A DNA stretch of 64,000 nucleotides from Alphaproteobacteria bacterium (GTDB taxonomy: Bacteria; Pseudomonadota; Alphaproteobacteria; TMED109). The notes beneath the pieces are model-generated. The model worked only from the letters and a program-made list of their open reading frames with translations, searched no databases and was not told the DNA's origin. The stretch is taken from the NCBI GenBank assembly GCA_022819905.1, contig JAJEGJ010000074.1:21170-85169 (forward strand). Direction: 5' to 3'. A program made the translations under genes and the position numbers. This document shows positions 51,777 through 61,090 of the stretch, piece after piece (positions within the stretch are counted from its first letter, which is position 1; every line of letters begins with the position of its first letter).

Positions 51777-52499
51777 CTAAGCCGGCACCGGGCGTGCACG
51801 CTGGTTGTAGAGGAGCTCGCGCCGGCGGATCTTCTCCTCCTCGGACAGGGTGTCCGGACTTTCGCCAAGCCCCGTTCCGACGGCCATGCCCTTCTGCACG
51901 GCGGGGCGGGCCGACATTTCCTCGAACCAGCGCTTGAAATACGGGAACTCCTCGATGTCCTGCCCCTGCGATTTCCATCCGACGGTCCACGGGTACGAGA
52001 CCATGTCGGCGATCGTGTACTGATCGCCGGCGATGAAGGGGCGGTCGTACAGGCGGTTGTTCAGCACGCCGTACAGGCGGTTGACCTCGTTGTCGAATCG
52101 CCGCAGCGCGTAGCTCTGGTCGCCGGCCGATTCCTCGAGGCGGCGGAAGTGACCGAGTTCACCCGTCTTGGGCCCCTGGTTGGCCATCTGCCACATGACC
52201 CACTGGTTGACGTCGTGACGTTCGCGGAGGTCGAGGGGATAGAACTTTCCGGCCTTCTCGGCGAGGTACATCATGATCGCGCCCGATTCGAAGACGGCGA
52301 CCGGCTCGCCGCCGTCCGCCGGTTCGTGATCGACGATCGCGGGCATCCGGTTGTTCGGGCTGATGCGCAGGAACTTCTCGCCGAACTGGTCACCGCGGCC
52401 GATATGGCACGGGACGACGTTGTAGGGAAGCCCGCATTCCTCCAGGAGGATCGTGACCTTCTTACCGTTGGGCGTCGGCCAGTAGTGCAGGTCGATCAT
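51777..52499 (-). CDS. Glutathione S-transferase-like protein (YfcG/Nu class)
   Basis: 240 residues. The thioredoxin-like N-domain contains TPNGKKVTILLEECGLPYN (the T-P-N-G-x-K start of YfcG/Ure2p-like enzymes), NRMPAIVDHE and FESGAIMMYLAEK; the helical C-domain contains FIAGDQYTIADMVSYPW. Related enzymes act as disulfide-bond reductases with glutathione. The start overlaps the TauD stop by four bases. Confidence 0.9.
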   Translation of the reverse strand: MIDLHYWPTPNGKKVTILLEECGLPYNVVPCHIGRGDQFGEKFLRISPNNRMPAIVDHEPADGGEPVAVFESGAIMMYLAEKAGKFYPLDLRERHDVNQWVMWQMANQGPKTGELGHFRRLEESAGDQSYALRRFDNEVNRLYGVLNNRLYDRPFIAGDQYTIADMVSYPWTVGWKSQGQDIEEFPYFKRWFEEMSARPAVQKGMAVGTGLGESPDTLSEEEKIRRRELLYNQRARPVPA

Positions 52500-53374
52500 G
52501 CGGCGACCGCGGCACGCGCGTACACGCCCGGAACGCCCCGCACGCTGATCCGCCAGAGGAGGCGCTCGGTGCCAGGGCCGTTCGGAGCGCCGATCGGCGT
52601 CGCGCTATGCATCGTCATCTGGGTGTCCCAGATCGCGACGTCACCGACCTCATACTTGTGGGCGTAGATGTACTTGTCCTGCACGCAGTGCGCCTTGAGC
52701 GTCCGGATCAGGCGGTCGGCGTCATCGCTCGGCATCCCTTCGATGTCGAAGGCCGTGCCGCCGATCGCGTAGAGGGCGCGTTCGCCGGTGACGGTATGGG
52801 GCCGCACCAGCGGGTGCGGGACCGGCGGGACGTTGGCAGCCTGGGCATCGGTCAGCTTCGGGGTCGGCAGCTCGCCGTCGCGGCCCGATGTCGATCCGTA
52901 GAAATGCACGGCGACCAGTCCGTCGATGCGCTCGCGCGTGGGCTCGTCAAGGTCGTCGTAGGCCGCCTTCATGTCGAGAATGCGGGTCTCGCCGCCCTCG
53001 TCCGGAACCTTCCGCGCGTACAGCATGGTCGCGGTCGCGACATCGGCTTCGTAGGACTGGTCGGTATGCCAGAACGCGGCGCTGTTCCGGGTAAGGGGAT
53101 CCTGCTTGCGCCGCGCTATGTTGCCGACCTCCAGCAGATCGGGGTAACCCGGCATGCGCGCTGTATCCACGACGTGCTGGATCGGGACGCCCCACTGGCG
53201 CCCGAACCGAAGAAACGCGTCCTTGTCGCAGGTCTGGTCCTTGAGGACCAGCAGGCGATGCCGGTAGAGGGCCTGCGACAGCGTGCGGAACTGGTCGTCG
53301 TCGACGCCTGCCGTCAGGTCCACGCCGTAGGCCGCACAGCCAAACGGGGCTGGCAGCCGTTCGATCCTGATCAT
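52496..53374 (-). CDS. TauD/TfdA-family Fe(II)/2-oxoglutarate dioxygenase
   Basis: 292 residues. The iron triad is the H-x-D of FWHTDQSYE and the distal His in MTMHSATPIG; the 2-oxoglutarate-binding Arg is in LLWRISVRG. First gene of an operon with a glutathione transferase and an SDR, consistent with oxidative degradation of a small organic acid or xenobiotic; the substrate cannot be inferred. Confidence 0.9.
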   Translation of the reverse strand: MIRIERLPAPFGCAAYGVDLTAGVDDDQFRTLSQALYRHRLLVLKDQTCDKDAFLRFGRQWGVPIQHVVDTARMPGYPDLLEVGNIARRKQDPLTRNSAAFWHTDQSYEADVATATMLYARKVPDEGGETRILDMKAAYDDLDEPTRERIDGLVAVHFYGSTSGRDGELPTPKLTDAQAANVPPVPHPLVRPHTVTGERALYAIGGTAFDIEGMPSDDADRLIRTLKAHCVQDKYIYAHKYEVGDVAIWDTQMTMHSATPIGAPNGPGTERLLWRISVRGVPGVYARAAVAA

Positions 53375-53722
53375 GGTCGGGTCCTCGCCTGGCTAGCCTT
53401 GTCCTGCTCAGCCTATCGTGGCGGCATTTGCAGTGCCGGGCAACTGCAAGGCTCGGGATTCGTGTGCGATCGCGATCGCTTGCGGCAGGTGGGTCGCGTC
53501 AACTCCGTGCCACCGCGGCCCACCCGCGGTGCCGGATCGGTAGCCGGGTCGGCGGCGTGAGTCCGGTTCCGCGCTGCCGGGCGTCCGTCCATGCGGGGTA
53601 CCGCCGCCGGGTCCGGTCCCGGGCCTGGATGGCTGCGTCCGCAGTTCGTCGACTGCATTTGCCGGTATGGTCGCCGAGGCAGCCCGCCCTAGGCCGATGA
53701 CCCGAACCGGAACTGGAAACGC
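53375..53722. other. Intergenic region, no gene seen
   Basis: Divergent interval between the dioxygenase operon (minus) and a lipoprotein gene (plus). No convincing promoter hexamers or coding frame noticed. Confidence 0.4.
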
Positions 53723-54721
53723 GTGCGAATCCCTTCTGCCCTGATCAGCATCGTGATCGTCCTCGCATCGGCCGCCTGTGCCGGCAATCAACTGGCCGCG
53801 AATGCACCTGAGCGCGGCGGCGATGGCCATCAGGAGAGGGTCACGGGTTTTGACGGTCGGACACTCACCCTGCAGCTCGCCCGCGAAGACGGGAGCCTCG
53901 ACCGCTTCGATTCGGTCCGGGACAGCCAAGGCAGCTGGGCCTATCCCCCGGTCTTGCCCAATCACGTGGGGCGGGTCTGGATCCTCCGCAAGACGAAACG
54001 CGACACCAGCTCGCTCGTCTACGCCTTGATCGGTTGGGACGACGACGACCCCACGGACTATTTGGCCGCCGGCTACTGGCTCCGTTTTCCGGGCCCGCGC
54101 GTGTTCGGTCGCGGACTGGTCGCGGCCGAGCGCCACGTGTTCATCGACGGTCCGGAAATCGACCCGTCCGATCCTCCTCGGCTGCCCGCCTCAGGCACGG
54201 CAACCTACGTCGGCCCGGTGGGCGGTCTCTACGAGTACAGCCACGGCAGCGACCGGACAGACGTCGAGGCCCCGGTCGTCGCGGACGAATTTGCCGCCAC
54301 GATGAACATCCAAGCGGACTTTTCCGACGGCACGCTGTCCGGCTGCATCGGCTGTATCGACGACATCCGGATCGAGCGGCAGCATCTTTACGCCTACCTG
54401 GGGTTCCGGCGCCGGCCGGTGCCGGAGGCGCCACCCACCGACTACGAGTTGCATTTCGGCCTGACGGCCATCGACCCCGACGGGACGTTCCGAAACACGG
54501 ACGTGTCCGTGCTGCACCCTGACCGTATCGTCACGCAGTCGGGCGGAAGCTGGAGCGGCACCCTTTCCAACGTGCCCGACGACGACGGGTATCCCAGGTT
54601 GATGGCGGGCAAAATGGGCGTGGAGTTTCAGGAAGCAGACGGAAGCCGGGGGGACTTTCAGGGAATCTTCACGGCGCTTGGTGAATCGCTGCTGCCACCC
54701 GGCCCGCGCGACGAGCCGTGA
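53723..54721 (+). CDS. TbpB-like surface lipoprotein of unknown function
   Basis: 332 residues from GTG 53723. Lipoprotein signal IVIVLASAACAGN, then a beta-rich protein. LPASGTATYVGPVGGLYEYS, followed by FAATMNIQADFSDGTLSG, is the repeat pattern of the small beta-barrels of transferrin-binding-protein-B-like lipoproteins (S-G-T-A-T-Y ... G ... A-D-F-x-x-G-x-L-S-G). A disulfide is likely in GCIGCIDD. Probably surface exposed; the ligand is unknown. Second member of this fold class in the window, after 16103-17398. Confidence 0.72.
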   Translation: MRIPSALISIVIVLASAACAGNQLAANAPERGGDGHQERVTGFDGRTLTLQLAREDGSLDRFDSVRDSQGSWAYPPVLPNHVGRVWILRKTKRDTSSLVYALIGWDDDDPTDYLAAGYWLRFPGPRVFGRGLVAAERHVFIDGPEIDPSDPPRLPASGTATYVGPVGGLYEYSHGSDRTDVEAPVVADEFAATMNIQADFSDGTLSGCIGCIDDIRIERQHLYAYLGFRRRPVPEAPPTDYELHFGLTAIDPDGTFRNTDVSVLHPDRIVTQSGGSWSGTLSNVPDDDGYPRLMAGKMGVEFQEADGSRGDFQGIFTALGESLLPPGPRDEP

Positions 54722-54867
54722 TCCCGGCGGCGGGCGCGGGCGCTGCGGCCGGTTCCGGTCCCGTCCGCGCGGGTTCCTTCGCTGCGCCTCCGCGTTGACA
54801 GCTTTCGCCTGACCGAATTAGCCGGCGCCCGTCCTTGGTAGCCGGGACGAGTGTCTGTCTGCGCAGC

Positions 54868-56019
54868 CTAGCCCGGCGACGCGGGCAAATTCGACAGTGC
54901 CGCGACGGCCTGTACCACCTCAAGCTGCCGCGAGCACCCCAGCTTGGCAAAGATGTGCCGCAGGTGCGTTTGAATGGTGCTGTATTCGCGGCCGGTGGCG
55001 GCGGCGATCTGGCGGAGGGTCCGGCCCTCCGCCAGCAGTACCGCGATCGCCGCCTCCGCCGGCGTGAGTCCCAACACCGCCTCCACGAGGGCGGGCTCGA
55101 ACCGGGCCCGGCTTACCGGGTCGACGACCAGCACGAGAGCAGCCACGCGCAGGGAGCGGTAATCCACCTCCTGAACCGTCGCCGGCTTCACGTGCACCGC
55201 GAGCCCCGGCGACCACGACCTCCGCCGCACGGCCATTGAGCCGCTCGCACCCAGCCCGCCCTGGCCCGGCAACGCCCGGGCCAGGAGTTCCTGCAGCGTG
55301 GCATTGTCCTCCGGCCAACTGGCGCGCAGCTCTCCGCCCTCGTCGGTCAGCCCATCGTTCTGGCGAAGCAGCTCCAAAGCCCGGTCGTTCGCCTCCACGA
55401 TGCGCCCGCCCCCGTCGAGCTGGATGATGCCCATGCAGGTATTGTCGAGGAGCTCGATGACCGACGCGCCGAGCGCCCTCGCTTCGGCGAGCGCGGAACG
55501 AACGCGCACGTACTGCCGGACGTGCGGCAGCATGCCTGCGACCATCCCGATCTGGGACGATGACCAGCCGTCCGGGTCGACGGAATCCCTGATCCCCCAG
55601 GCGATGTGCGAGCCGCCGGGTCCGTCCAGGCGCACGTTCAAGCCGTTCTGTATGTCGTAACGCGGGAACGCCTCGTTGTAGGTGGGCGAGGTCTTCAGCT
55701 CGCTTTCTGTGAACAGGTCGACAATGGGCGTGATCTTGCCGTCGGGAAGTCGCCTCATTCGCGGGAGATGCTCGTCGATTGGGTGGTAGATCCGATAGTA
55801 TTCTTGCTCCAAGTCCGAGCGGTTTTCTCCACGGTGGTAGGACTTCGAGAAGTAGACTTCGACCTTGTTCGTCGGCATCTCGCTCCCGAACGCAAGAATG
55901 TTACCCGTGGTCCCGAGCGCCTCGTCGATGAGCCCGGAAGTCTCCGGCCAGCGGGCGTCGTCAAGCATGGCTTCGTTGAGCGCGGACACGGCGCGCTCGA
56001 ATGCTTCCAGTCGGGTCAT
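54868..56019 (-). CDS. LuxR-type transcriptional regulator
   Basis: 383 residues from ATG 56019. The N-terminal two-thirds is a PAS/GAF-like sensory region (VIELLDNTCMGIIQLDGGG, IVEANDRALELL). The C-terminal LuxR helix-turn-helix is LTPAEAAIAVLLAEGRTLRQ, YSTIQTHLRHIFAKLGCS, LEVVQAVAALS. There is no receiver domain or acyl-homoserine-lactone pocket signature, so the signal is unknown. The frame is open to 56175, but the region before 56019 reads poorly. Confidence 0.85.
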   Translation of the reverse strand: MTRLEAFERAVSALNEAMLDDARWPETSGLIDEALGTTGNILAFGSEMPTNKVEVYFSKSYHRGENRSDLEQEYYRIYHPIDEHLPRMRRLPDGKITPIVDLFTESELKTSPTYNEAFPRYDIQNGLNVRLDGPGGSHIAWGIRDSVDPDGWSSSQIGMVAGMLPHVRQYVRVRSALAEARALGASVIELLDNTCMGIIQLDGGGRIVEANDRALELLRQNDGLTDEGGELRASWPEDNATLQELLARALPGQGGLGASGSMAVRRRSWSPGLAVHVKPATVQEVDYRSLRVAALVLVVDPVSRARFEPALVEAVLGLTPAEAAIAVLLAEGRTLRQIAAATGREYSTIQTHLRHIFAKLGCSRQLEVVQAVAALSNLPASPG

Positions 56020-56871
56020 GTCACACGCCCGCTCTGTGCGGCGTGGCACGGCGGCCGCCAGGTTCGGACCTGCCCCGATGCAAAGCGCAATGACGGGCTT
56101 CGGCGAATGCGGGTCCGATTGGGGCAGGTCCAATGCCGGTAACAGACCCTCTGCAGCCCACAGCGACCGGGCCACCCAGGAAAAACGCGAGGGCCATGAA
56201 CATCTTTCGCGACACTGCCTCTTCCGCCACTCTCCCTCAATTGCGGTAAGGCAAGCCTAGTCCGTCAACCCTTCTGCTCCATCCCTCAATTGAAGGATGC
56301 TGGACAGGTTTCGTCGCGGCCGCGCACCGCAACGCACTGCAGTAGTTCGCCTGCGCTCAGGAACCCTGCTCCACACGCCCTTCCAATTCGGTCGCGCCGG
56401 AACCGGCCGGGATTGGGCCCCGGCGCTACACACTCGCGCAAGTGATTTCCTGATCAGGTTCCTGACCCGGCCTACCCGCATGTCCGCCCCAGCTACAGTG
56501 CCGGCATCTCTCACGCGAATCGGGCGAGGTGGCAGGCGACGTCCGATCGTTGCCCAACCCTGAACGCAACCCGACGGCGGTCGCGATCGATCGCGCCCGG
56601 CGCCGGCAGGACAAGCGGGACTGTCGGCGAGTCGGCCTGATCTGGCCCGGGCCTCGGGCGGGTGGTTGCTGTGGCCGAGCACGGGTGCCGGGTTATCGAG
56701 GCTCTGAGCCGTCATGCCGTCCGTGACACCGCCGACCGCGCGGTGCCCGGACCTGAGCCTTCGTCGCGTCTGTAGCGCGCAATGGGCGCCGCATTTCGTC
56801 TCGCGGTCTCTTAACGGGGTCCCCCGGAGGACCCCATCGTCCGCGGCTATGGACCGGGCAATACTTGCGCC
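56020..56871. other. Gene-poor region
   Basis: A short direct repeat, CCCTCAATTG, occurs at about 56230 and 56283. A 69-codon minus-strand frame (56021-56230) has a GAGGGAGA just before a GTG and a hydrophobic start (MFMALAFFLGGPVAVGC) but lies over the regulator's upstream region and I do not call it. Confidence 0.35.
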
Positions 56872-57176
56872 TTGGAACTACTGACGTTACGACGACAGTT
56901 GCTGTCGGAGGTGCCCAGGCACACCACGAACCTGCGCAAAGTCGGTGGTTCCGTGTTGCTTTCTGTGCCCCCGGCACTCCTCAATCTCCTGAACCTCGAC
57001 GTGGGCGCCAGAAAGTGGGTATCGGTATGGAAGACGGTCACCTGGTCGTTGAGCCGACGACACGTCCCCGATACACCCTCGAGGAACTCCTGGCACAGTG
57101 TGACGATGCCGCAGCGCTTTCCGCCGAGGATCGCGCGTGGCTCGATGTGAAGCCGGTCGGCAACGAACTCTTGTAG
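56872..57176 (+). pseudogene. Frameshifted MazE-type antitoxin gene
   Basis: The first part reads TTNLRKVGGSVLLSVPPALL, then LDVGAR in one frame (SpoVT/AbrB-like DNA-binding domain). The acidic tail MEDGHLVVEPTTRPRYTLEE and AEDRAWLDVKPVGNELL continues in another frame; the switch falls near 57008-57020. In intact relatives these two parts are contiguous. A single-base indel is the simplest explanation. The stop overlaps the mazF start by one base. Confidence 0.75.
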
Positions 57177-57506
57177 TGAAGCGAGGCGAAATCTGGCTGG
57201 TCAGCTTTGATCCTTCTGCCGGCCATGAACAGAGAGGCACGCGGCCAGTCCTGATTGTGTCACCCGCCGCCTTCAACAAACTGACGGGGACGCCCTGGTC
57301 CTTCCTGTCACCAGAGGCGGGGGCTTCGCCCGCCGGCAAGGCTTCGCCGTTGCGCTCGAGAAAGCTGGAACGCGAACGCACGGCGTGTCCGCTGCGACCA
57401 GCCCCGCACCCTCGACCTCGCGGCTATGCAGGGGGGCCGTCTGGAAGCCGTCCCCGCCACCATCATGGCCGACGTGCTCGCCCGACTGACTACGGTCTCT
57501 GAATAG
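57176..57506 (+). pseudogene. Frameshifted MazF-type endoribonuclease gene
   Basis: It starts KRGEIWLVSFDPSAGHEQRG, RPVLIVSPAAFNKLTGTPW in the first frame. It continues VLPVTRGGGFARRQGFAVAL, EKAGTRTHGV in a second frame (from about 57297) and RCDQPRTLDLAAMQGGRLEA, ending LARLTTVSE in a third (from about 57390). All the conserved MazF blocks are present, but two indels break the frame. The toxin should be inactive unless the sequence has errors. Confidence 0.78.
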
Positions 57507-57540
57507 CCGCCGACGCCTCGACGGTCGCGCTTCCGGTTCC

Positions 57541-58476
57541 TCAGGTGGCCATGGCCTGCCGGGCCAGCGCATCGGCTTCACCCGCGACGACCGCGGGCGG
57601 GCGAGTGAGCACGTAATCGGCGGCAAAGCGGCCGCGGAACCACGTGCCCTGCCGGCGGGCGTAGCGCCGGGTCTCGTTGACGGTGAGCTCGGCGGCCGCG
57701 TCCAGCGTGAGTTCTCCGTGGAGGTGCCGGGTCAGCGGGCGGAGACCGTGCGCCTTGCGGACGGGCGCATCCGCCGGCACATCGAGCTTCAGGAAGGCCC
57801 GCACTTCGTCCAGCGCCCCGGCGGCCAGCATGCCGCTCACCCGGGACTCGATCGTTGCCCGAACCGCGTCCCGCGGCGGGCGGAGCAGGATCCGGCGGAC
57901 GTCCAAGTCCGCGGGCGCCGGCGCCGACGCCTGCCACGAGGAGAGCGACCGGCCGGTCGCGAGCCAGACTTCCCAGCCGCGCACGATGCGCTGCCGGTCG
58001 CCCGGTTCCAGACGGCCGGCCAATACCGGATCAACCTTGCGCAGTTCGTCGTGCAGCGCCGCCGGGCCTACGGCCTCGAGCCGCCGAACCGCATCCCGGC
58101 GGACCGAGGGCGGCACGCACGGGATCGGCGAGAATCCGCGGAGCAGCGCCTCCAGGTAAAGCCCGCTGCCCCCGACCACGACGGACGGCCGCCCGGCCGC
58201 ATGCCCTTCCGCCACGGCGTCCAGAGCCAGGCTTCGCCAGCGCCCGGCGGAACAGCGGTCCTCGGGCCCGAGAATGCCGTACAGGCGGTGCGGCAGCCGG
58301 CGCTCGGCGGCCAACGACGGGCGCGCGGTGAGGATTCGGAAGGCGCCGTAGAGCTGCACGCTGTCGGCGTTGACGACCTGCCCGCCGAGGTGTCGGGCGA
58401 GCGCCTCCGCAAGGGCCGACTTGCCGGAGGCGGTGGGGCCGGCCACCACGACCACCTGCGGCCGATCGGCCGCCAC
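57541..58476 (-). CDS. miaA: tRNA dimethylallyltransferase MiaA
   Basis: 311 residues. It transfers dimethylallyl to A37 of tRNAs reading U-starting codons. P-loop VVVAGPTASGKSALAEAL, VNADSVQLYGAFRILTARPS, HRLYGILGPED, VVVGGSGLYLEALLRG, and NETRRYARRQGTWFRG near the C-terminus. It lies 26 bases after the Do protease gene on the same strand, probably one operon. Confidence 0.94.
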   Translation of the reverse strand: MAADRPQVVVVAGPTASGKSALAEALARHLGGQVVNADSVQLYGAFRILTARPSLAAERRLPHRLYGILGPEDRCSAGRWRSLALDAVAEGHAAGRPSVVVGGSGLYLEALLRGFSPIPCVPPSVRRDAVRRLEAVGPAALHDELRKVDPVLAGRLEPGDRQRIVRGWEVWLATGRSLSSWQASAPAPADLDVRRILLRPPRDAVRATIESRVSGMLAAGALDEVRAFLKLDVPADAPVRKAHGLRPLTRHLHGELTLDAAAELTVNETRRYARRQGTWFRGRFAADYVLTRPPAVVAGEADALARQAMAT

Positions 58477-58502
58477 CGGTTCGGAGGGAGGTTCCGGTCG
58501 GG

Positions 58503-59981
58503 TCAGCTCTCGGCGGTGCGCAGCGCGACGAACAGGTTGCTGCCCTCGCGATTGACGAGCAGCAGGATCGACGTCTGCCCTTCCTGCTGCAGCCGGTCGA
58601 CCTCCTCGACCGCCGCCGCCGGCGTGCGCACCGGCTTCCGCCCGACCTCCACGATGACATCGCCCACCTGCATGCCCTTCGCGGCGGCATCCGATTCGGG
58701 CGAGACACCGGTGACGACCACGCCGTGCACGTCCTCGCCGATGGTCAGGCGCGAGCGCTCGTCCGGGGTCAGCGTCGCGAGCGTGAGCCCCAGTGTCTCG
58801 CCGCTGGCGGGTTCGATGTCGTCGGCGCTTGCCAAGGCCGCCTCGGCCGTCTCGAGCTCGCCCAGCGTGACTCGGACGGTCTCCATCTTGCCGTCGCGCC
58901 AGAGATCGATCTCGATCTCGCTGCCAACCTCGGCTCCGGCCACCATGCGGGGCAAATCGCGCACCGTGGGGATATCGGTGCCATCGAACTTCAGGAGGAC
59001 GTCACCCGGCTGGACCCCGGCCTGGTCGGCCGGACTGTCCGGAAACACCACCGCCACGAGTGCCCCGGCCGGCTTCTCGAGGCGGAGCGACTCGGCGATG
59101 TCGTCCCCGACACCCTGGATCTGCACGCCCAGCCAGCCCCGGCGCGTGCGCCCGAGCTCGCGGATCTGGGCGACGACGTTCTTGGCAATGGAGGATGGCA
59201 CCGCAAAGCCGATGCCCACCGATCCGCCGGCCCCGCCCGGCGGCGAATAGATCGACGTGTTGACGCCGATGACCTTGCCGTCGAGGTTGAACAAGGGCCC
59301 GCCCGAGTTGCCGCGGTTGATGGCCGCGTCCGTCTGGATGTACGAGTCGAAGGGCCCGGAGCGGATGTCGCGCGCCAGCGCCGAGATCACGCCCACCGTC
59401 AGCGTGCTGCTGAGACCGAACGGGTTGCCGATCGCGAAGACCCAGTTCCCCATCCTTGCCGCATCCGAATCCCCCCATTCGACGATCGGCAGCGGCTCGT
59501 CGGGTTCGATCTTGAGGAGCGCCAGGTCGGTCTTCGGATCCGTGCCCTTCACCTCGGCGGTATAGGTCTTGCCGTCGTGCAGGGTCACGGCGATCTCGTC
59601 GGCGTCCTCGATCACGTGATGGTTGGTGACGATGTAGCCGTCGGCCTCGATCAGGAACCCGGATCCGCCGCCAAAACTCCGCGGCGGCCGCGGGCTGGGT
59701 GACTGCTGCGGGCCCCGCTCGAAGAAGTCGCGGAAGAAGTCGCGAAACGGTGAGTTCGGCGGAAAGGCGTCCGGAGGCAGCGGAAACTGCGGCCGCTGAC
59801 CGCTCGAGGTCCGCATCACCGTCGCGATGCTCACGACCGACGGGAGCAGCCGCTCGGTGAGGTCCGCGAAGTCGGGAAGCGCCGTCTCGGCGGCCTGCAC
59901 GCGGGCGGACGAGGCGCCAGCCACCACAGCCACGAAACAGAACGCGACGATCGAGCGGTAAACGAGGGACGGGCGGATCAT
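58503..59981 (-). CDS. Periplasmic Do-like serine protease (DegP/DegQ/HtrA family)
   Basis: 492 residues from ATG 59981, with GGAGG 7 bases upstream. Signal peptide (VYRSIVAFCFVAVVAGASSA), then the trypsin-like domain with His122 (IVTNHHVI), Asp152 (KTDLALLK) and Ser226 (NRGNSGGPL), followed by two PDZ domains (GWLGVQIQGV ... GVQPGDVLLKFDG; GVVVTGVSPESDAA ... MQVGDVIVEVG). It degrades or refolds misfolded envelope proteins. It sits between the DUF2065/hflC genes and miaA. Confidence 0.94.
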   Translation of the reverse strand: MIRPSLVYRSIVAFCFVAVVAGASSARVQAAETALPDFADLTERLLPSVVSIATVMRTSSGQRPQFPLPPDAFPPNSPFRDFFRDFFERGPQQSPSPRPPRSFGGGSGFLIEADGYIVTNHHVIEDADEIAVTLHDGKTYTAEVKGTDPKTDLALLKIEPDEPLPIVEWGDSDAARMGNWVFAIGNPFGLSSTLTVGVISALARDIRSGPFDSYIQTDAAINRGNSGGPLFNLDGKVIGVNTSIYSPPGGAGGSVGIGFAVPSSIAKNVVAQIRELGRTRRGWLGVQIQGVGDDIAESLRLEKPAGALVAVVFPDSPADQAGVQPGDVLLKFDGTDIPTVRDLPRMVAGAEVGSEIEIDLWRDGKMETVRVTLGELETAEAALASADDIEPASGETLGLTLATLTPDERSRLTIGEDVHGVVVTGVSPESDAAAKGMQVGDVIVEVGRKPVRTPAAAVEEVDRLQQEGQTSILLLVNREGSNLFVALRTAES

Positions 59982-60010
59982 GGGGTACCTCCGGCCGGGA
60001 TCGGGATGCC

Positions 60011-60196
60011 TTATCCCCGGATGAGCCAAATCACGACCAGGCCGCTGCCAGCGCCCACGATACCCGCCGCACGCACGGCGGCGGCCGGCAGTTCGAGCGA
60101 TCGCCGCAGCACGTTGCGCATGCCGTCCGGGAACAGCGCATATAGTGCGCCTTCGATCACCAGCACAAGCCCGAGCGCAGCCCACAGATCATCCAA
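60011..60196 (-). CDS. DUF2065 small membrane protein
   Basis: 61 residues: MDDLWAALGLVLVIEGALYAL, FPDGMRNVLRRSLELP and AAGIVGAGSGLVVIWLIRG give two membrane helices around a short loop, matching the DUF2065 (YjeT) family that typically follows hflC. It begins 15 bases after the hflC stop. Function unknown. Confidence 0.88.
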   Translation of the reverse strand: MDDLWAALGLVLVIEGALYALFPDGMRNVLRRSLELPAAAVRAAGIVGAGSGLVVIWLIRG

Positions 60197-60211
60197 GTGG
60201 AATCATCCGCG

Positions 60212-61090
60212 CTATTCAGGAGGCGCGACCGCGTCCGTTCCGAAGAACTGGAAGAACTGGCTGTTGGGCGAAAGCACCATCGTCGTGTCATCGGCGGTCA
60301 GCGCTTTCTGGTACGCCTGCATCGAGCGGTAGAAGGCAAAGAACTCCGGGTCCTGCCCGAATGCGCTGGCAAAGATGCGGTTCTTCTCCGCTTCACCCTG
60401 CCCCCGCAGCACTTCCGCGTCGCGTTCGGCTTCCGCCAGGATCACCGTCTTGTCGCGATCGGCGGCAGCCCGCACGCGCCGGGCCTCTTCCTCGCCTTCG
60501 GCGCGGATCTGCGCAGCTTCCTGCTGGCGCTCGGTCTGCATGCGGCGGTAAATCGCCTCCGAGTTCTCGTTGGGAAGATCCGCCCGGCGGACCCGCACGT
60601 CCTCGATGTGAATGCCGAACGGGCGGGCCTCCCGACGCACGCCATCGGCCACCGCCGCCATCAGCGCGGCGCGCTTCTCAGAGATCACCTCCTGCAGCGG
60701 CACCTCGCCGAGCACCTGTCGGAGACTATCGTTGATGATCGAGCCGAGCCGGGTGCGCAGCGCCAGCTCGAAGCGAATCGTCTGGAAAAAGAGCAGCGGG
60801 TCGACGATCCGGTACCGCGCGAATGCGTCGACGATCAGCCGCTTCTGGTCAGAGGAAATGATTTCCTCGACCGGATTGTCAAACAGCAGGATTCGCCGGT
60901 CGAAGACGGTCACGTTCTGGATGAACGGGATCTTGAACTGCAGCCCCGGCTCCCGAACCACGCGCCTCGGTTCGCCGAACTGAAGCACAATCGCCTGCTC
61001 GCGCTCGTCGACGATGAAGAAGCTCTCGTAGGCGGCAACGGCGGCAACCGCGGCAAGCGCGCCCAACGCGATGCCGGCAATCCGCGACAT
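60212..61090 (-). CDS. hflC: HflC, FtsH-protease modulator (SPFH/stomatin domain)
   Basis: 292 residues. N-terminal signal anchor (ALGALAAVAAVAAYESFFIV), then the SPFH domain (VDEREQAIVLQFGEPRRVV, GLQFKIPFIQNVTVFDRRIL) and a long coiled coil rich in Glu/Ala/Arg. The FAFYRSMQAYQKAL and ADDTTMVLSPNSQFFQFF segments are typical HflC C-terminus. With HflK it forms the cage around FtsH. The start shares one base with the hflK stop region. Confidence 0.94.
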   Translation of the reverse strand: MSRIAGIALGALAAVAAVAAYESFFIVDEREQAIVLQFGEPRRVVREPGLQFKIPFIQNVTVFDRRILLFDNPVEEIISSDQKRLIVDAFARYRIVDPLLFFQTIRFELALRTRLGSIINDSLRQVLGEVPLQEVISEKRAALMAAVADGVRREARPFGIHIEDVRVRRADLPNENSEAIYRRMQTERQQEAAQIRAEGEEEARRVRAAADRDKTVILAEAERDAEVLRGQGEAEKNRIFASAFGQDPEFFAFYRSMQAYQKALTADDTTMVLSPNSQFFQFFGTDAVAPPE

